From Euprymna scolopes (taxonomy: Eukaryota > Mollusca > Cephalopoda > Sepiida > Sepiolidae): a stretch of DNA of 20,071 nt. Numbering within the stretch: position 1 is the first letter of the stretch; the number at the start of each line of letters is the position of its first letter. The stretch is taken from NCBI GenBank assembly GCA_024364805.1, contig CM044495.1, forward strand, positions 48,049,037 to 48,069,107, written 5' to 3'. Below the pieces are notes generated by a model. It made no database searches. It saw only the letters and a program-made list of their open reading frames with translations, and was not told the DNA's origin. This document shows positions 9,161 to 18,614 of the stretch, piece after piece. Both the position numbers and the translations under genes were made by a program.

Positions 9161-9800
9161 TTTTGCCTAGACAGACGGCATCTTGAAATGTAGTCAACAG
9201 CATAATCGTTTCAAAGTTGCTGTGTATGTTGCGACCATCTTAGCAGCCCACTCTGACTACTTAACTAATACTAATTTTAGTATTATATATAAATTGAAGG
9301 GACCATAGAAATTCTATGAAATGAAAAATATATGTACCTATTTACTATGCCTCCCCACGGGACAGAGTTAGACACCAGGGTCGTTTTTTAACGTGAAGAA
9401 AAGGTACAAAAATAAAAAAAATTGTCTCAGTTGTCAAGAACTGATATTTTGAGGGGATAGCACAAATCAATAATTTTTGGATAGAAAACACTAACTCACA
9501 AGATATGAGCTTATTAACATTTCTATGAAAATAGTGTCCATTGTATTTTAAATATAAAACTGATTCAAATAATAAATTAATAAGCACGAATAAATACTCA
9601 CAAATACTATTGTGCTACATAGTTCAACACAAATAAAATCACATTGTAAGAGACTATCTTTGATTTACTCCTTCAGTCCAGCACCTCTTAGCAGACAATG
9701 TTGGTCCTGGTTTCTTTTGAATGTTCCCTTTTTTATGTAACGTTTTGTTAACTTGTTCCTTCAGATAAAAACCGCTGTATGTATAAATTACTATAAGCAC
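9161..9800. other. Unassigned AT-rich stretch
   Basis: No recognisable gene or repeat. There is a small stem (aatactaa/ttagtatt) near 9268-9285. The 80-codon minus-strand frame at 9345-9587 has no known resemblance. Confidence 0.45.
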
Positions 9801-10072
9801 CTTTTTTGTTAATTTTGTTTTTTACATGGGCATCATCACTTATCAAGGCCCAGAAGCCACTCGATGATAAGGGTTAAAGTGTGTATAATGGTCAGTTGGA
9901 CAGTATAGTAATCGTTACTAATGGAAATTTGGTAAATTTGTGAACTTAAGTGGAACGGCTCATCAAGAATTTGTTTACATTGAACTTGAAGACAACCATA
10001 TTGTAGTCAGCTGAAAAGCAGGCAAACGGATGACAGTTCCACAGGTATGCAGTTCTTAGAAAGGAGCTTTAT
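9801..10072 (-). mobile_element. 5'-truncated LINE 3' end (copy 2)
   Basis: On the minus strand this reads SSFLRTAYLWNCHPFACFSA, then DYNMVVFKFNVNKFLMSRST and a stop. That is the same C-terminus as copy 3 at 13121 and close to copy 1. A 3' UTR of about 140 bases follows, ending ccttgataagtgatgatgcc and catg, then an A-rich tail interrupted by other bases (complement of 9801-9823). Weak similarity to the long LINE (an 'attcccccaactctttatg'-like block) may extend it to about 10130. No target-site duplication is evident. Confidence 0.82.
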
Positions 10073-10283
10073 TCATGGAATCTACGTTTAGGTTTAGGCA
10101 CACATAAAGAGTTGGGGGAATTATTGATAGTGTTTCTTGTGAAAGTTTGGCGAGGAGGGGGGACCATAGATTGCAGCTCAGTCGATCACTTGTCATGAAA
10201 ATAACGATAAAGCAGAGAAACTCGCAACATATCTTCTTAAAAAAAGAGAAAGAGATTGCAGGAAAGAGAAAATGACATCTCCT

Positions 10284-10590
10284 ACGAGGCTACCTTTCTC
10301 ATGCGATTACAACAATGATCATATATTATTATAATGAATTCGAAAACGAGGCTACATCAAAGCGAGTTTACTCATGCTTTTTTTTTTCCAGTGTTGCCAG
10401 ATTGGCCTTTTTAAAGTCTGACTACTTTCTTTCGCGAAGAACCATAGCATGTTAGAATTACTACAAATTCATTTTTTCCCATTACAAGAATGAGCATATA
10501 TTATGATATTCAAGAAACGAGGCTACATTAAAGGGAGGTTACTCTCATATTTTTGCCTTGAGTTATCAGATTGACTTTTACGAATGTGTA
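10284..10590. repeat. Imperfect local direct duplication
   Basis: Two blocks share the same order of words. Block one (10306-10410) has attacaacaatgatcatata, aacgaggctacatcaaag, gttactcatg, a T run and ccagattgg. Block two (10481-10575) has attacaagaatgagcatata, aacgaggctacattaaag, gttactctcat, a T run and tcagattga. The offset is about 172-175 bases. A third partial 'acgaggctac...tttctcatg' lies at 10284-10304. This may be an old tandem duplication or an internal repeat of an unnamed element. Confidence 0.75.
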
Positions 10591-10599
10591 TTTTTTTTT

Positions 10600-11448
10600 T
10601 TTTAGCAAATGGCAGTGGGTCATTCACTTTTAAGCAGTTTGACCTTAAAAAGTTGTATTTGACCTTTTTCAAAGCGTAACGCAGGATCTAAGGAACAAGG
10701 AGAATATTACATAGATTAATCAACAGGTTTGGTTGGCGAACATGGGTTTTATGGTAAATCTAAACATAATATGACTGACCAAGGTCTTCCCAGCTATAAT
10801 GTCAGGTCTAAAATTAAAAACATTATAAACATTTAAATGACCTCAACCATTTTTGGACATTTTCTGCTTGTCATTCGAAGCAGCGAAGTTTTTGACTTTG
10901 GAAATTTTCAATATGATGTTCAGAGATGAACGTATCCAAGTTTAGAGCAGCAATATATGCAATAGATAAGGGACAGATAACCAAATGAATAAATAAAAGC
11001 GTAATCTTCAAACGAAAAAATGATTCACCGCATCTAACATTATGACAAGACACTAAATCATACAAAGAACGGGCCTGTCACGTGTCATATATTCAGAGTA
11101 GATTTACCAATATATGTATATTTAAAAGACTTTCAGATAAGCAACTATATATTTTCCCACAGAGATATGAATAAAATAGAAACAAAATATGAAAAATGTT
11201 TCAAACTGGTGACAATACATTTTCGCTCGGTTCATTATCTTTTGATATTAGCGACAAATGAAATACTAGGGTAGACAGAGTTGTAAAGCGAGAAAAAAAG
11301 TATGTTTTGGAGACGCTGATGAAATTGATATTTCTACTGTATACATAAGAGTATTTTTCTGGTTGTTAAGAACTAGCAGCAGATAAATGCGTACTATCTG
11401 TCTTGGCAATTACGCTTCATATAAATGTTAATTTTAATTGTCTTTCCG
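10600..11448. other. Unassigned AT-rich stretch
   Basis: About 850 bases without a recognisable gene, RNA or repeat. The one minus-strand frame of 64 codons (10871-11065) matches no family I know. Confidence 0.5.
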
Positions 11449-11660
11449 CGGTTAACGTTGGCTGTGTGGTTTGCTCCTTGTTAATGGAATCAGAGATAGC
11501 TTCATGGCCAGGTTCGAATCTCTAGACCAGCTGTAATCGTAACTTCCTGCAGTTGATGATTCCTGAAAGGATTAAACACTAATGTCTATAGGTATTTAAA
11601 ATAATTATAGTAATAATAACTACATAGATAGATAGATAGATAGAGAGATACATAGATTTA
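11449..11660 (+). mobile_element. tRNA-derived SINE with GATA tail
   Basis: A pol III A-box-like ttggctgtgtggt (11458-11470) is followed by a B-box ggttcgaatct (11511-11521), the split internal promoter of tRNA genes. The spacing is about 53 bases, slightly longer than in a tRNA. The arms do not fold as a real tRNA, so this is a SINE head rather than a tRNA gene. 'ggctgtgtggt' is typical of octopus tRNA-derived SINEs as I recall them. The body fades after about 11600 and ends in a GATA tract, a common SINE 3' tail. Confidence 0.55.
11623..11655 (+). repeat. (GATA)n microsatellite
   Basis: About eight GATA-like units with two changed units near the right end. It probably grew from the SINE tail to its left. 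Confidence 0.9.
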
Positions 11661-12660
11661 CTATTAATATCTATATACATATGTATATTTTATACTTTAT
11701 ATATAGATGCTTGGCCGTCTGAAGAGTAGCTGTTTTGGAATATCATTAAATGATATATTTAAAATTGTCCAAGTAGTTATGAAACAATTGTAACGCATAA
11801 GAAAATATACAATAGGATGTTCTCATTGCATATTTTGTTGTCTTGATTTATGAGAAAATATTGTGTGTGTGTGTAATCTCAGATAAAATATATATTCAGC
11901 AAGTATATAAACGATACACAAAAATCAAGCAATAACCACTTAATGTTTGCGCTAGTCATAGAGATGCCCTGCAGCTGAACTTTTACACCAAGTTCTGCCG
12001 AGGATTGTTAGATCTTTGCACCACAATAAGATTATAAAATTGAGAAAAGAAAGAACTACAAATAATAAGACATATGATCGATATTTCTTCATTTTGATAA
12101 AAATTATTGCTGCAGTTCCTAATAACTAATGGACCAAATTCCTGTTGATGGCTGAGGGAATTAACATATCAGATCATCCCATGAGTAATTTTTTAATGTT
12201 TATTACGAATAGAAGAATTTTAAGAATGTTTTTTTTTTGTGTTTTCATATATCACCTCAATCATTGTGGGTCATTTTCTGTCAAATGCTTTGTTGTATGT
12301 CTGGTTGCAATGAAAGTCCTTTTATAAAGGTTTTATAATAGTATGTGTATGGTGACTACTTCCACGATACAAGCAAGCAAGCTAACAAAATCTACAATGT
12401 TTTAATAGTAACTATCGATTCATTTATTTTGTCTTTTAGTCTTACATGAGCGACGTTTCTGACAAAGGGGGAAGAATAGTTGTATTTTGGGTCGAAGTCC
12501 GTCCATCTCATTGTTTTTACTCTCGAGTGTGTATCCATTGATATCTTATATGCTTTTATATAGAGTAATGTGGTTCTCGGTTGATTGTCTGATATATACT
12601 CTAGAATTAAAACAATGAAAAGAATATGCTGTTGTCATAGTCCTACTCATTGCATCAATT
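11661..12660. other. Unassigned AT-rich stretch
   Basis: About 1 kb with no recognised gene or repeat apart from short AT and TG runs (a TG run near 11863). The 60-codon frame at 12145-12327 is hydrophobic and unconvincing. Confidence 0.5.
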
Positions 12661-12685
12661 GACTTCATGTCTTGTCTGGAGTGAT

Positions 12686-12726
12686 TTACACACACTCACA
12701 CACACATATATGTGTGTGTGTGTGTG
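12686..12726. repeat. (CA)n-AT-(TG)n palindromic microsatellite
   Basis: acacacactcacacacacat, then atatgtgtgtgtgtgtgtg. The CA run meets a TG run through a short AT centre, so the strand can fold on itself. It lies about 30 bases left of the foldback element. Confidence 0.9.
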
Positions 12727-12754
12727 ATGAAAATAATAGAAATATTATTCTGAC

Positions 12755-13101
12755 AAGATAGAGATGAAAAAAAAGAACAAATCAAGTTATATGTCCATCA
12801 ACGTTTCGTCTTTATTGTAAGACTTCTTCTGGATGAATAAATTGAAGAAAAGAAAATACCATTATAATAGTTGAAAATATGTTGTGAAAATTTTGTTCTA
12901 TTATAGAACGAAAAAAGTCGTTGGAATATTTTTTTTCGTTCTGAGATAGAATAAAGTCAAAATTTTCACAACAAAAATATTTTCAAATATTGTAATATTT
13001 TCTCTTCTTCAATTTATTCACCCAAAAGTCTTACAATAAAGACGAAACATTGATAGACATATAACTTGGTTTGTTCCTTTTTAATCTCTCTATCTCTATA
13101 G
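12755..13101. mobile_element. Foldback/MITE-like element with long arms
   Basis: A left arm of about 160 bases (12755-12916) is repeated in reverse complement on the right (about 12930-13101), with a loop of roughly 15 bases. Matching landmarks: caagttatatgtccatcaac on the left against caagttatatgtctatcaat in the reverse complement of the right; gtttcgtctttattgtaaga is identical; gaataaattgaagaa is identical; gttgtgaaaattttg is identical; and agaacgaaaaaa sits next to the loop. There are small indels between the arms. No coding capacity. I see no clear target-site duplication, so the superfamily is open. A transcript would form a long hairpin. Confidence 0.85.
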
Positions 13102-13120
13102 ATGTATACATAATGTAACT

Positions 13121-13361
13121 TAGAACTGCACGCCTACGGAATTGTCTTCAGTTTGTCTGCTTTCCAGGTGACTACAATATGGTTGTCTTCAAGTCCAACG
13201 TAAACAAGTTTTTGATGAGCCGTTCCATGTAAGTTAACAAATTTACCGAATCTCCATTACTAACGGTTACTATATTGTCCAATTTCTACTGTACACACTT
13301 TAACCCTTATACTCGAGTGGCCTCTTGGCCTTGATAAGTGTCGATGCCTATGAAAAAAAAT
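13121..13361 (+). mobile_element. 5'-truncated LINE 3' end (copy 3)
   Basis: This copy reads in the plus direction: RTARLRNCLQFVCFPGDYNM, then VVFKSNVNKFLMSRSM and a stop. That is the C-terminus of a jockey/CR1-type ORF2 tail (ancestral RTARLWNSLP is recognisable). A 3' UTR of about 140 bases follows, ending ggccttgataagtgtcgatg and cctatg, then eight As at 13353-13360. It has the same family and UTR as the minus-strand copies at 3233 and 9801. It begins only about 20 bases after the foldback element. Confidence 0.85.
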
Positions 13362-13779
13362 ACTGAATATTTCATATCCGTCTGTCTGAACCTGAAAATG
13401 CTCTATTCTATTAATACACTGTTTTACTATATTTCAATGCTAAATTCGGGAATGAACATAGTGTAACATCTGTTCGGTTGTCATGGTATCCTTCTACGCA
13501 TGAGGTGGTTCTTTTATGGGGGCTAGTGTTTTATCTGTTTTTTTTTGGGGGGGGGCATTAAATAATCCTCCCAGGCATTACTCCCTCTCTGTTTGTGGAG
13601 GTATGTAGTGTACTATCTGTACTGTTGTCACACGATCAAAATCTCAGTCATTACCTCCTCCTTGAGGAAAGGGCAAAATACGTCAAAAAGAAATTACCAC
13701 AATTTGCTGTTCATTAGAACATTTATAAATTACATTATATATACTAAAAAAATATATGATCAGAATTAATATATTACTG
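13362..13779. other. Unassigned stretch with T/G homopolymers
   Basis: It contains adjacent T and G homopolymer runs around 13538-13556. No gene or repeat family is recognised. Confidence 0.5.
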
Positions 13780-13794
13780 ATAATAATAATAATT

Positions 13795-13825
<31 letters not shown>

Positions 13826-13855
13826 TATAGTAATAATAAATATATAATAATAGAA
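13780..13855. repeat. (TAA)n / AT-rich microsatellite
   Basis: Repeated taataataataat with short tata interruptions. It accounts for the poly-Ile/Leu/Tyr stretches in the minus-strand frames over this spot. Confidence 0.95.
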
Positions 13856-14305
13856 ATTTGAATAATAAATGTCGGCATCCACTGACACAACACAAAATAG
13901 TCGAGGAGGATTAAGGAGGATGGAATGACTGAGCCGAGAAAGTATTAACCAGACCTTCACAAGACGGGTGCAAAGAGGACTAGGACGTCCGGGAGGCTTA
14001 TTGACACCCAAATTCCAGTGAAGACTAATGATCACTGTCAACAGGAAATCAATGGTAAATCTATGTTGCGATAACGCAATTTCATTCACGGAGGTTGTCG
14101 AAAGAGATGGAGAGTACTGGAAATCTGGAGAGACTTGTTGTTACTCAGATTCAAGAGAATACCATGGGTTCTTCAAAAAGAGCAATCTTTGATGATGGTC
14201 CATGTGAAAACTCCTAGTGATTAATGGTAACGGGTTACTGAAACTATCAGAAACCTAATAATTTTAAACTTAGCACGTGTAGATTTTCAGTGTGTATAGT
14301 TAAGC
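13856..14305. other. Unassigned higher-complexity stretch
   Basis: Noticeably less AT-rich than its surroundings between about 13870 and 14250. A minus-strand frame (to 14089) gives a non-simple peptide with KPPGRPSPLCTRLVKVW, but I recognise no family, and its downstream end is the Ile/Leu run of the TAA microsatellite. It could be an unnamed repeat or a conserved non-coding piece. Confidence 0.4.
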
Positions 14306-14567
14306 CAGTGGTTTCCAATCACTGTGTCACGGAATGGTTACTATTGTGCTGTGAAGAGATAATAGCTAGAAGCAAATTAATTGCATTTTGTTTAATAAAA
14401 ACATTAAATTTCTTAATCTTAATGACATTACACAATTCCAACACTAAATCAAAAAAAAGAAAAAGCTATCAAAATCTTACTGTAATTCTCAACTTCGTAC
14501 CTCTGTGAACTTGTAATTTCTTACCTAAACAACATTAAAAGTAAAAACGTGAGACTTAAAACTATTG
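14306..14567 (+). mobile_element. Possible hAT-type MITE
   Basis: The left end cagtggtttccaatcactgt and gtcacgg resembles the hAT (Charlie-like) terminus CAGTGGTTCYCAAC. The right end, gtgagacttaaaactattg, gives on reversal caatagttttaagtctcac, which matches the left end at most of its first ten bases and again at the 'gtcac' block. agttaag occurs just left of the element and at 14571, near the right end, as an imperfect candidate 8-bp target duplication. No transposase is present. About 260 bp, non-autonomous. Confidence 0.4.
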
Positions 14568-16132
14568 AAGAGTTAAGAGTGTATCTCTCTCATATTCGCT
14601 CACATATTGCAGCAGTAGTTAAGAAATACCAGGCACAACTGTCCCACTAACATTCACCATTATTATTCTATACCAGATATTGAATATAGGATATGTTGAT
14701 TTAAGTGAACGAAAATTTTTCTCATATAATCTTGTTTTTATTTTTATTTTTATTTGTTTTTTTATGGCAAAAAGGCTTTATGAGTGGAAAATGCATATTT
14801 GTTATGATAGCTGTGTCGTGAAAATTTACAAAAACTCAACAGTGTGCCGCCATGTAAAAAAGGATGGGAACTATTAGGTTAATCATTCAACTACCGTCAC
14901 CTGTCAATAGTTATTCTCAGTCAGAAATTAATGATATTGAGTTTTATTATTGAGACTTAAAAACAAGACTTTAATTCCAGCATGATGGTTAAAGCTCGCA
15001 TTGAACAATGGCTTTTCTCTGTTTACGTTCATTCCATAGACGACATATGGAATGCTTGCACATCAATTCAGATGTTCTTGGGAAATGAGGTCGTTTCGAA
15101 GATTAATTATTGTCAGCTCTCACAAATTACGGCATCATTAGTCAAAAAGATGAGGGTTTGTCTCTTCCAGCATCCGTTCTGCGACCAAATGGCTGACTTT
15201 CATTCAGACGAGCACTTAATTGAGTAAATCAACCTCGGGCATTGATTTCGATATGATTTCTTTTAAATCCACTCCTGCAACTTGTCGTGGGCACGAGTGT
15301 CAACCGCAGATTTAGAATTAATGAGAATACTTGTGAGTGTGTATTTTTTCGATGGAAATAGAGAGTTTGGCTGTGTACACGATTAGAAATGTGCACATTT
15401 TTTTTCGGATTTATTAGACTAGGCTTCTTTCAATAACCAGTAATATTGTAGTATTATAGTAGCATGCCGGGACAACACCGATTAACCTGATTGATTATTA
15501 TTAGAAAAATAATGTAACTAGATTTTGGAAAATGTGGATTTAAAGGTTAGAATGTTTAGTCAGGGATTTAACTCAGAAATAAAATAAACAAAGTCGATTT
15601 AGAAATTTTCAGAGTAGTTGTGGAATTTGGTTTAAAGCAGACACACTTTGGCTTACGTTAGAGATCACCGGTTTATGTCTCTGAACACGTGATTGCGGCT
15701 TTGATGGCGTAATAGGTAGGTAGTGAGCGGAGACCAAGCTTATCAGTTGGTGAGAAACGCCTTAGCAAGAGAATGTGTGAATGATCCCGTTGGAAGTAGA
15801 AGGGGATAATCAGTGAAAATGTAGAAAGAGACTCGGCGTGCAAAACTCTGACGAGGCAATCCATAAGAAGAATAAAGTCGGTGTAAAACATACGGCATTC
15901 TTTCAGCTGAGTCAAGCAGACATATTGTTATCCGTTTGATTGTAAGCAAAGCTATAAAAGATTATGCATCACGTTTGTTAACTACCTGTATTTGTGAAAA
16001 AGCAGCCACTACGATAATGAACATTTTACATACATTCAGGGCACAATGATTATTTCTATACTCTGTATACACGCATTCATTAGATATGAAATACACTGTT
16101 ATATACATGACTAGACTATATAAGAGCGCATG

Positions 16133-16136
<4 letters not shown>
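14568..16136. other. Unassigned stretch with small open frames
   Basis: About 1.6 kb with no recognised gene. An 81-codon plus-strand frame at 14982-15227 starts MMVKARIEQWLFSVYVHSID and has ordinary residue composition, but I know no family for it and see no splice signals that define an exon. Two overlapping minus-strand frames at 15673-15949 lie in a slightly GC-richer patch and are likewise unplaced. A lineage-specific exon or an unnamed repeat remains possible. Confidence 0.4.

Positions 16137-16224
<88 letters not shown>
16137..16224. repeat. (TA)n microsatellite
   Basis: Forty-four TA dinucleotides in a row, the longest such tract in the window. Confidence 0.98.
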
Positions 16225-16226
<2 letters not shown>

Positions 16227-16670
16227 CATATGTAAGAAATACACAAAAGTATGTATAGAAGGAAAGAACAGCTATCCAACAATAAAAATAAAAAATTAAG
16301 GGCGATGTTGTAGTTTGCTTGAAGCATTGCGCATAGTGTGAATGAAGTTCTGTTTTAAATGCAGTCTTGTAAAAAAAAAAAAGCTGTGTGTATGAGACAT
16401 TTTTATTTGATCTTGTTTAAGACAAAATCTTCTGCAGTTGGTAGTAATTATATAATACTAAATATGTATTTATTTTAAACTACCAGTCAAACTAAAATCT
16501 ACAGATTACGCCCACGAGTGTATTTAACGTTTGAGAAAATATCTGCAAACTTAACATGTGTTTTTACGGTAATCGGAAAAATAACTTTATAGTAAATATT
16601 TACACATTCATAAAGAATTAGAATCAGTCATTATATCGGAATCGGGAAAAAACTTGGAATCGTCCAACTA
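16225..16670. other. Unassigned AT-rich stretch
   Basis: No recognisable gene or repeat. A 12-base A run lies at 16371-16382. Confidence 0.5.
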
Positions 16671-16699
16671 CTTATATATATATATATTATACACGCGCA

Positions 16700-17063
16700 C
16701 ACAAAAGTGAATGTGTCTGTGTGTGTGTGTGTGTTACGCAATAACTCTTTCAATTTTAAGTCTACAGACTCGAAATTTGGTAAATTCTTTGTGAATAGTT
16801 TTCGTCCAGAAATGTGGCTGCTAATGGGTCAAAGTACAACGATTTGACCTTTGAGAACTCTATCAAACAGAGAATTATGGGTCTAAACACTTGAAATTTT
16901 ATATATAGGTTATTTGGACATGGATCTAACTTAATAACTTGATTTGAGCCCAAAACTATAAAGGTTAAGGGTCATAATAAGGGTCAAAGTTAAAAAGATT
17001 GACCTTTCTTTTTGCTCAACATACACCTCCAAACACCCGGGCAACGCCGGAATGATATGCTAG

Positions 17064-17064
<1 letters not shown>
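16700..17064 (+). mobile_element. Helitron-like non-autonomous element (copy 2)
   Basis: The right end reads cacccgggcaacgccggaat, then gatatgctag and T (17034-17064): a small GC-rich CCGG...CCGG hairpin, a 9-base spacer, CTAG, then the target T, as in Helitron 3' ends. Upstream is a TG run (about 16717-16733) followed by 'gttacgcaataactc' and repeated 'gggtcaaagt...ttgacctt' motifs (near 16827 and 16981), which give the body short internal repeats. (TA)n sequence lies on both sides, consistent with insertion into an AT target. The left end is not defined. The class is inferred from the terminus only, and no Rep/helicase is present. Confidence 0.45.

Positions 17065-17065
<1 letters not shown>

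Positions 17066-17138
<73 letters not shown>
17066..17138. repeat. (TA)n microsatellite
   Basis: About 36 TA units directly after the Helitron-like terminus. A shorter TA tract (16673-16687) lies at the other side of that element. Confidence 0.97.
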
Positions 17139-17141
<3 letters not shown>

Positions 17142-18125
17142 GCTTCTGGTTTTATCTTTATGATACCTAGATCATCATAGATTATTTGATATGAACAAAT
17201 AACAAAGTAACTTCATGTACAAATAGTTTCATGCCTTCTTATATATCACACAACGTGCAATATGTATATCTGTATGATAATCTTGTTCTCATATACACAA
17301 CAGCATTTCATCGTGGCTGTCTTTGGCAGAGGTGAGAACATGGTTTTGAATAATCTCATCAATAAAAACACACCATTTCAACCCGATGCTGCCTAGAAGC
17401 CCATTTCCACGTAAGCGAACTTATAACTGCCCAAGAAAACAAGCCAGCAAACCTGTTCTCTTTTACAAGATAGCATCAATTAAAAGATCAGTTTCCGAAA
17501 ACCAAGAGAGCCGAACAATTGACAAGTGTTTTTTTGTTCCTCTAGACGTTCTTAAATGTAAACAAAGAATAATGGATTCTTAGATTCTTTTTTATGGAAT
17601 ATGAATAATACCCCACATCTGAATTGTGAATGATGAGCAATAGGTCTTAGACTTACTTCATTCTTTATGCCAGTAATGTAAATATGCCAGTATGTGTCAA
17701 AGATATCTTAATGCGTAATCTCTTCCTCTCTTCATTATTCTATCTTTAAATAATGCGGTTTATTCAAATTAATGCGAGGCTAGTGGTACAACAGATGACC
17801 ACATTGTTGGCGTGGACACGAGTGGAATTTACATTGCCAGGACAGTGAGCACACTGTTTGCGAGGATAGCATCTTAGATCAAATCTCTAAACCTATTTTC
17901 ATATTTAGGTGAGATCTCGGCGTCACCTAGGATGTAGAATTCACAGATGCAGCTATTCATATTTATGGAATATCTGAGTCTCTACCCCCACCAATCCAAT
18001 AAACATACTAATTATTTACTAACCTAGTTTGATTTACGTAAGATTACAAGTTGGTTGTAAACAAGAGCAGCAATTCTGAGGCAGGTTTTAGATGCTATAG
18101 AAACTGCCTTCTATTTTATAACAAA
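17139..18125. other. Unassigned stretch
   Basis: About 1 kb without a recognised repeat. A plus-strand frame at 17386-17583 (65 codons, starting MLPRSPFPRKRTYNCPRKQA) is basic and of ordinary composition, but resembles nothing I know and lacks obvious flanking splice signals. Confidence 0.4.
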
Positions 18126-18160
18126 ACTAGCTTACTCATATCCCGTCGCTGCCCGAAAAA
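18126..18160 (-). mobile_element. Helitron-like 3' terminus (copy 3)
   Basis: On the minus strand tcgggcagcgacgggatatg is followed by agtaagctag and T. The order of GC block, short spacer, CTAG and T equals the termini at 1718 and 17034, with more changes (gcagcgacggg against gcaacgccgg). The element would run rightwards, over the GC-richer 18160-18290 stretch. Its other end is not seen. Confidence 0.35.
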
Positions 18161-18614
18161 GTAGATGCCCTCGGGAAATTCTATGCCCAACCTTGAACTA
18201 CTGGAGTATTTGTTGCTTATGGTAATCCGGCACAAACAAAGACCCCACAATGTTAAAAGCAGATCCTCAGCGAAAGCAAACAGCTCTTCATGAGACTTCT
18301 TACACTTCGTTTACCAACTTGTTTTTTGAGTGACAACTGCTCTAATTCAAACAGCGAAACGGTTGATATGTTCCAGTCTTAAGAAAGGGTTACTAATCGG
18401 ATTAGTTTAATAATGTGCAAACAAGGAGAAAATGTATGCATACGTTTCAAGTTGTGACTGTTCAATAATTGCATTGTAAATGTTTCGTGATTTTCCAATC
18501 ATATCCCAAGTTTCCCGAAAAAAAAATACTTTTGGAATAAAACGACGATGTAAAAGACACATTTATTCACTCTAAAACTATTAATACTAATTAAACACTA
18601 TCTGCATATATTTT
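18161..18614. other. Unassigned stretch right of the third terminus
   Basis: GC-richer at first (18160-18300), then AT-rich. It may be the body of the element whose terminus is at 18126. No coding capacity is recognised. Confidence 0.4.

Noticed and set aside
11451-11530. tRNA gene
   Set aside because: A-box and B-box are present, but the acceptor and anticodon stems do not pair and the body continues into a GATA tail. It fits a SINE.
13683-14089. Minus-strand frames ending in Ile/Leu/Tyr runs
   Set aside because: The long tail is translated TAA microsatellite. The remaining part (KPPGRPSPLCTRL) is unplaced and insufficient for a gene call.
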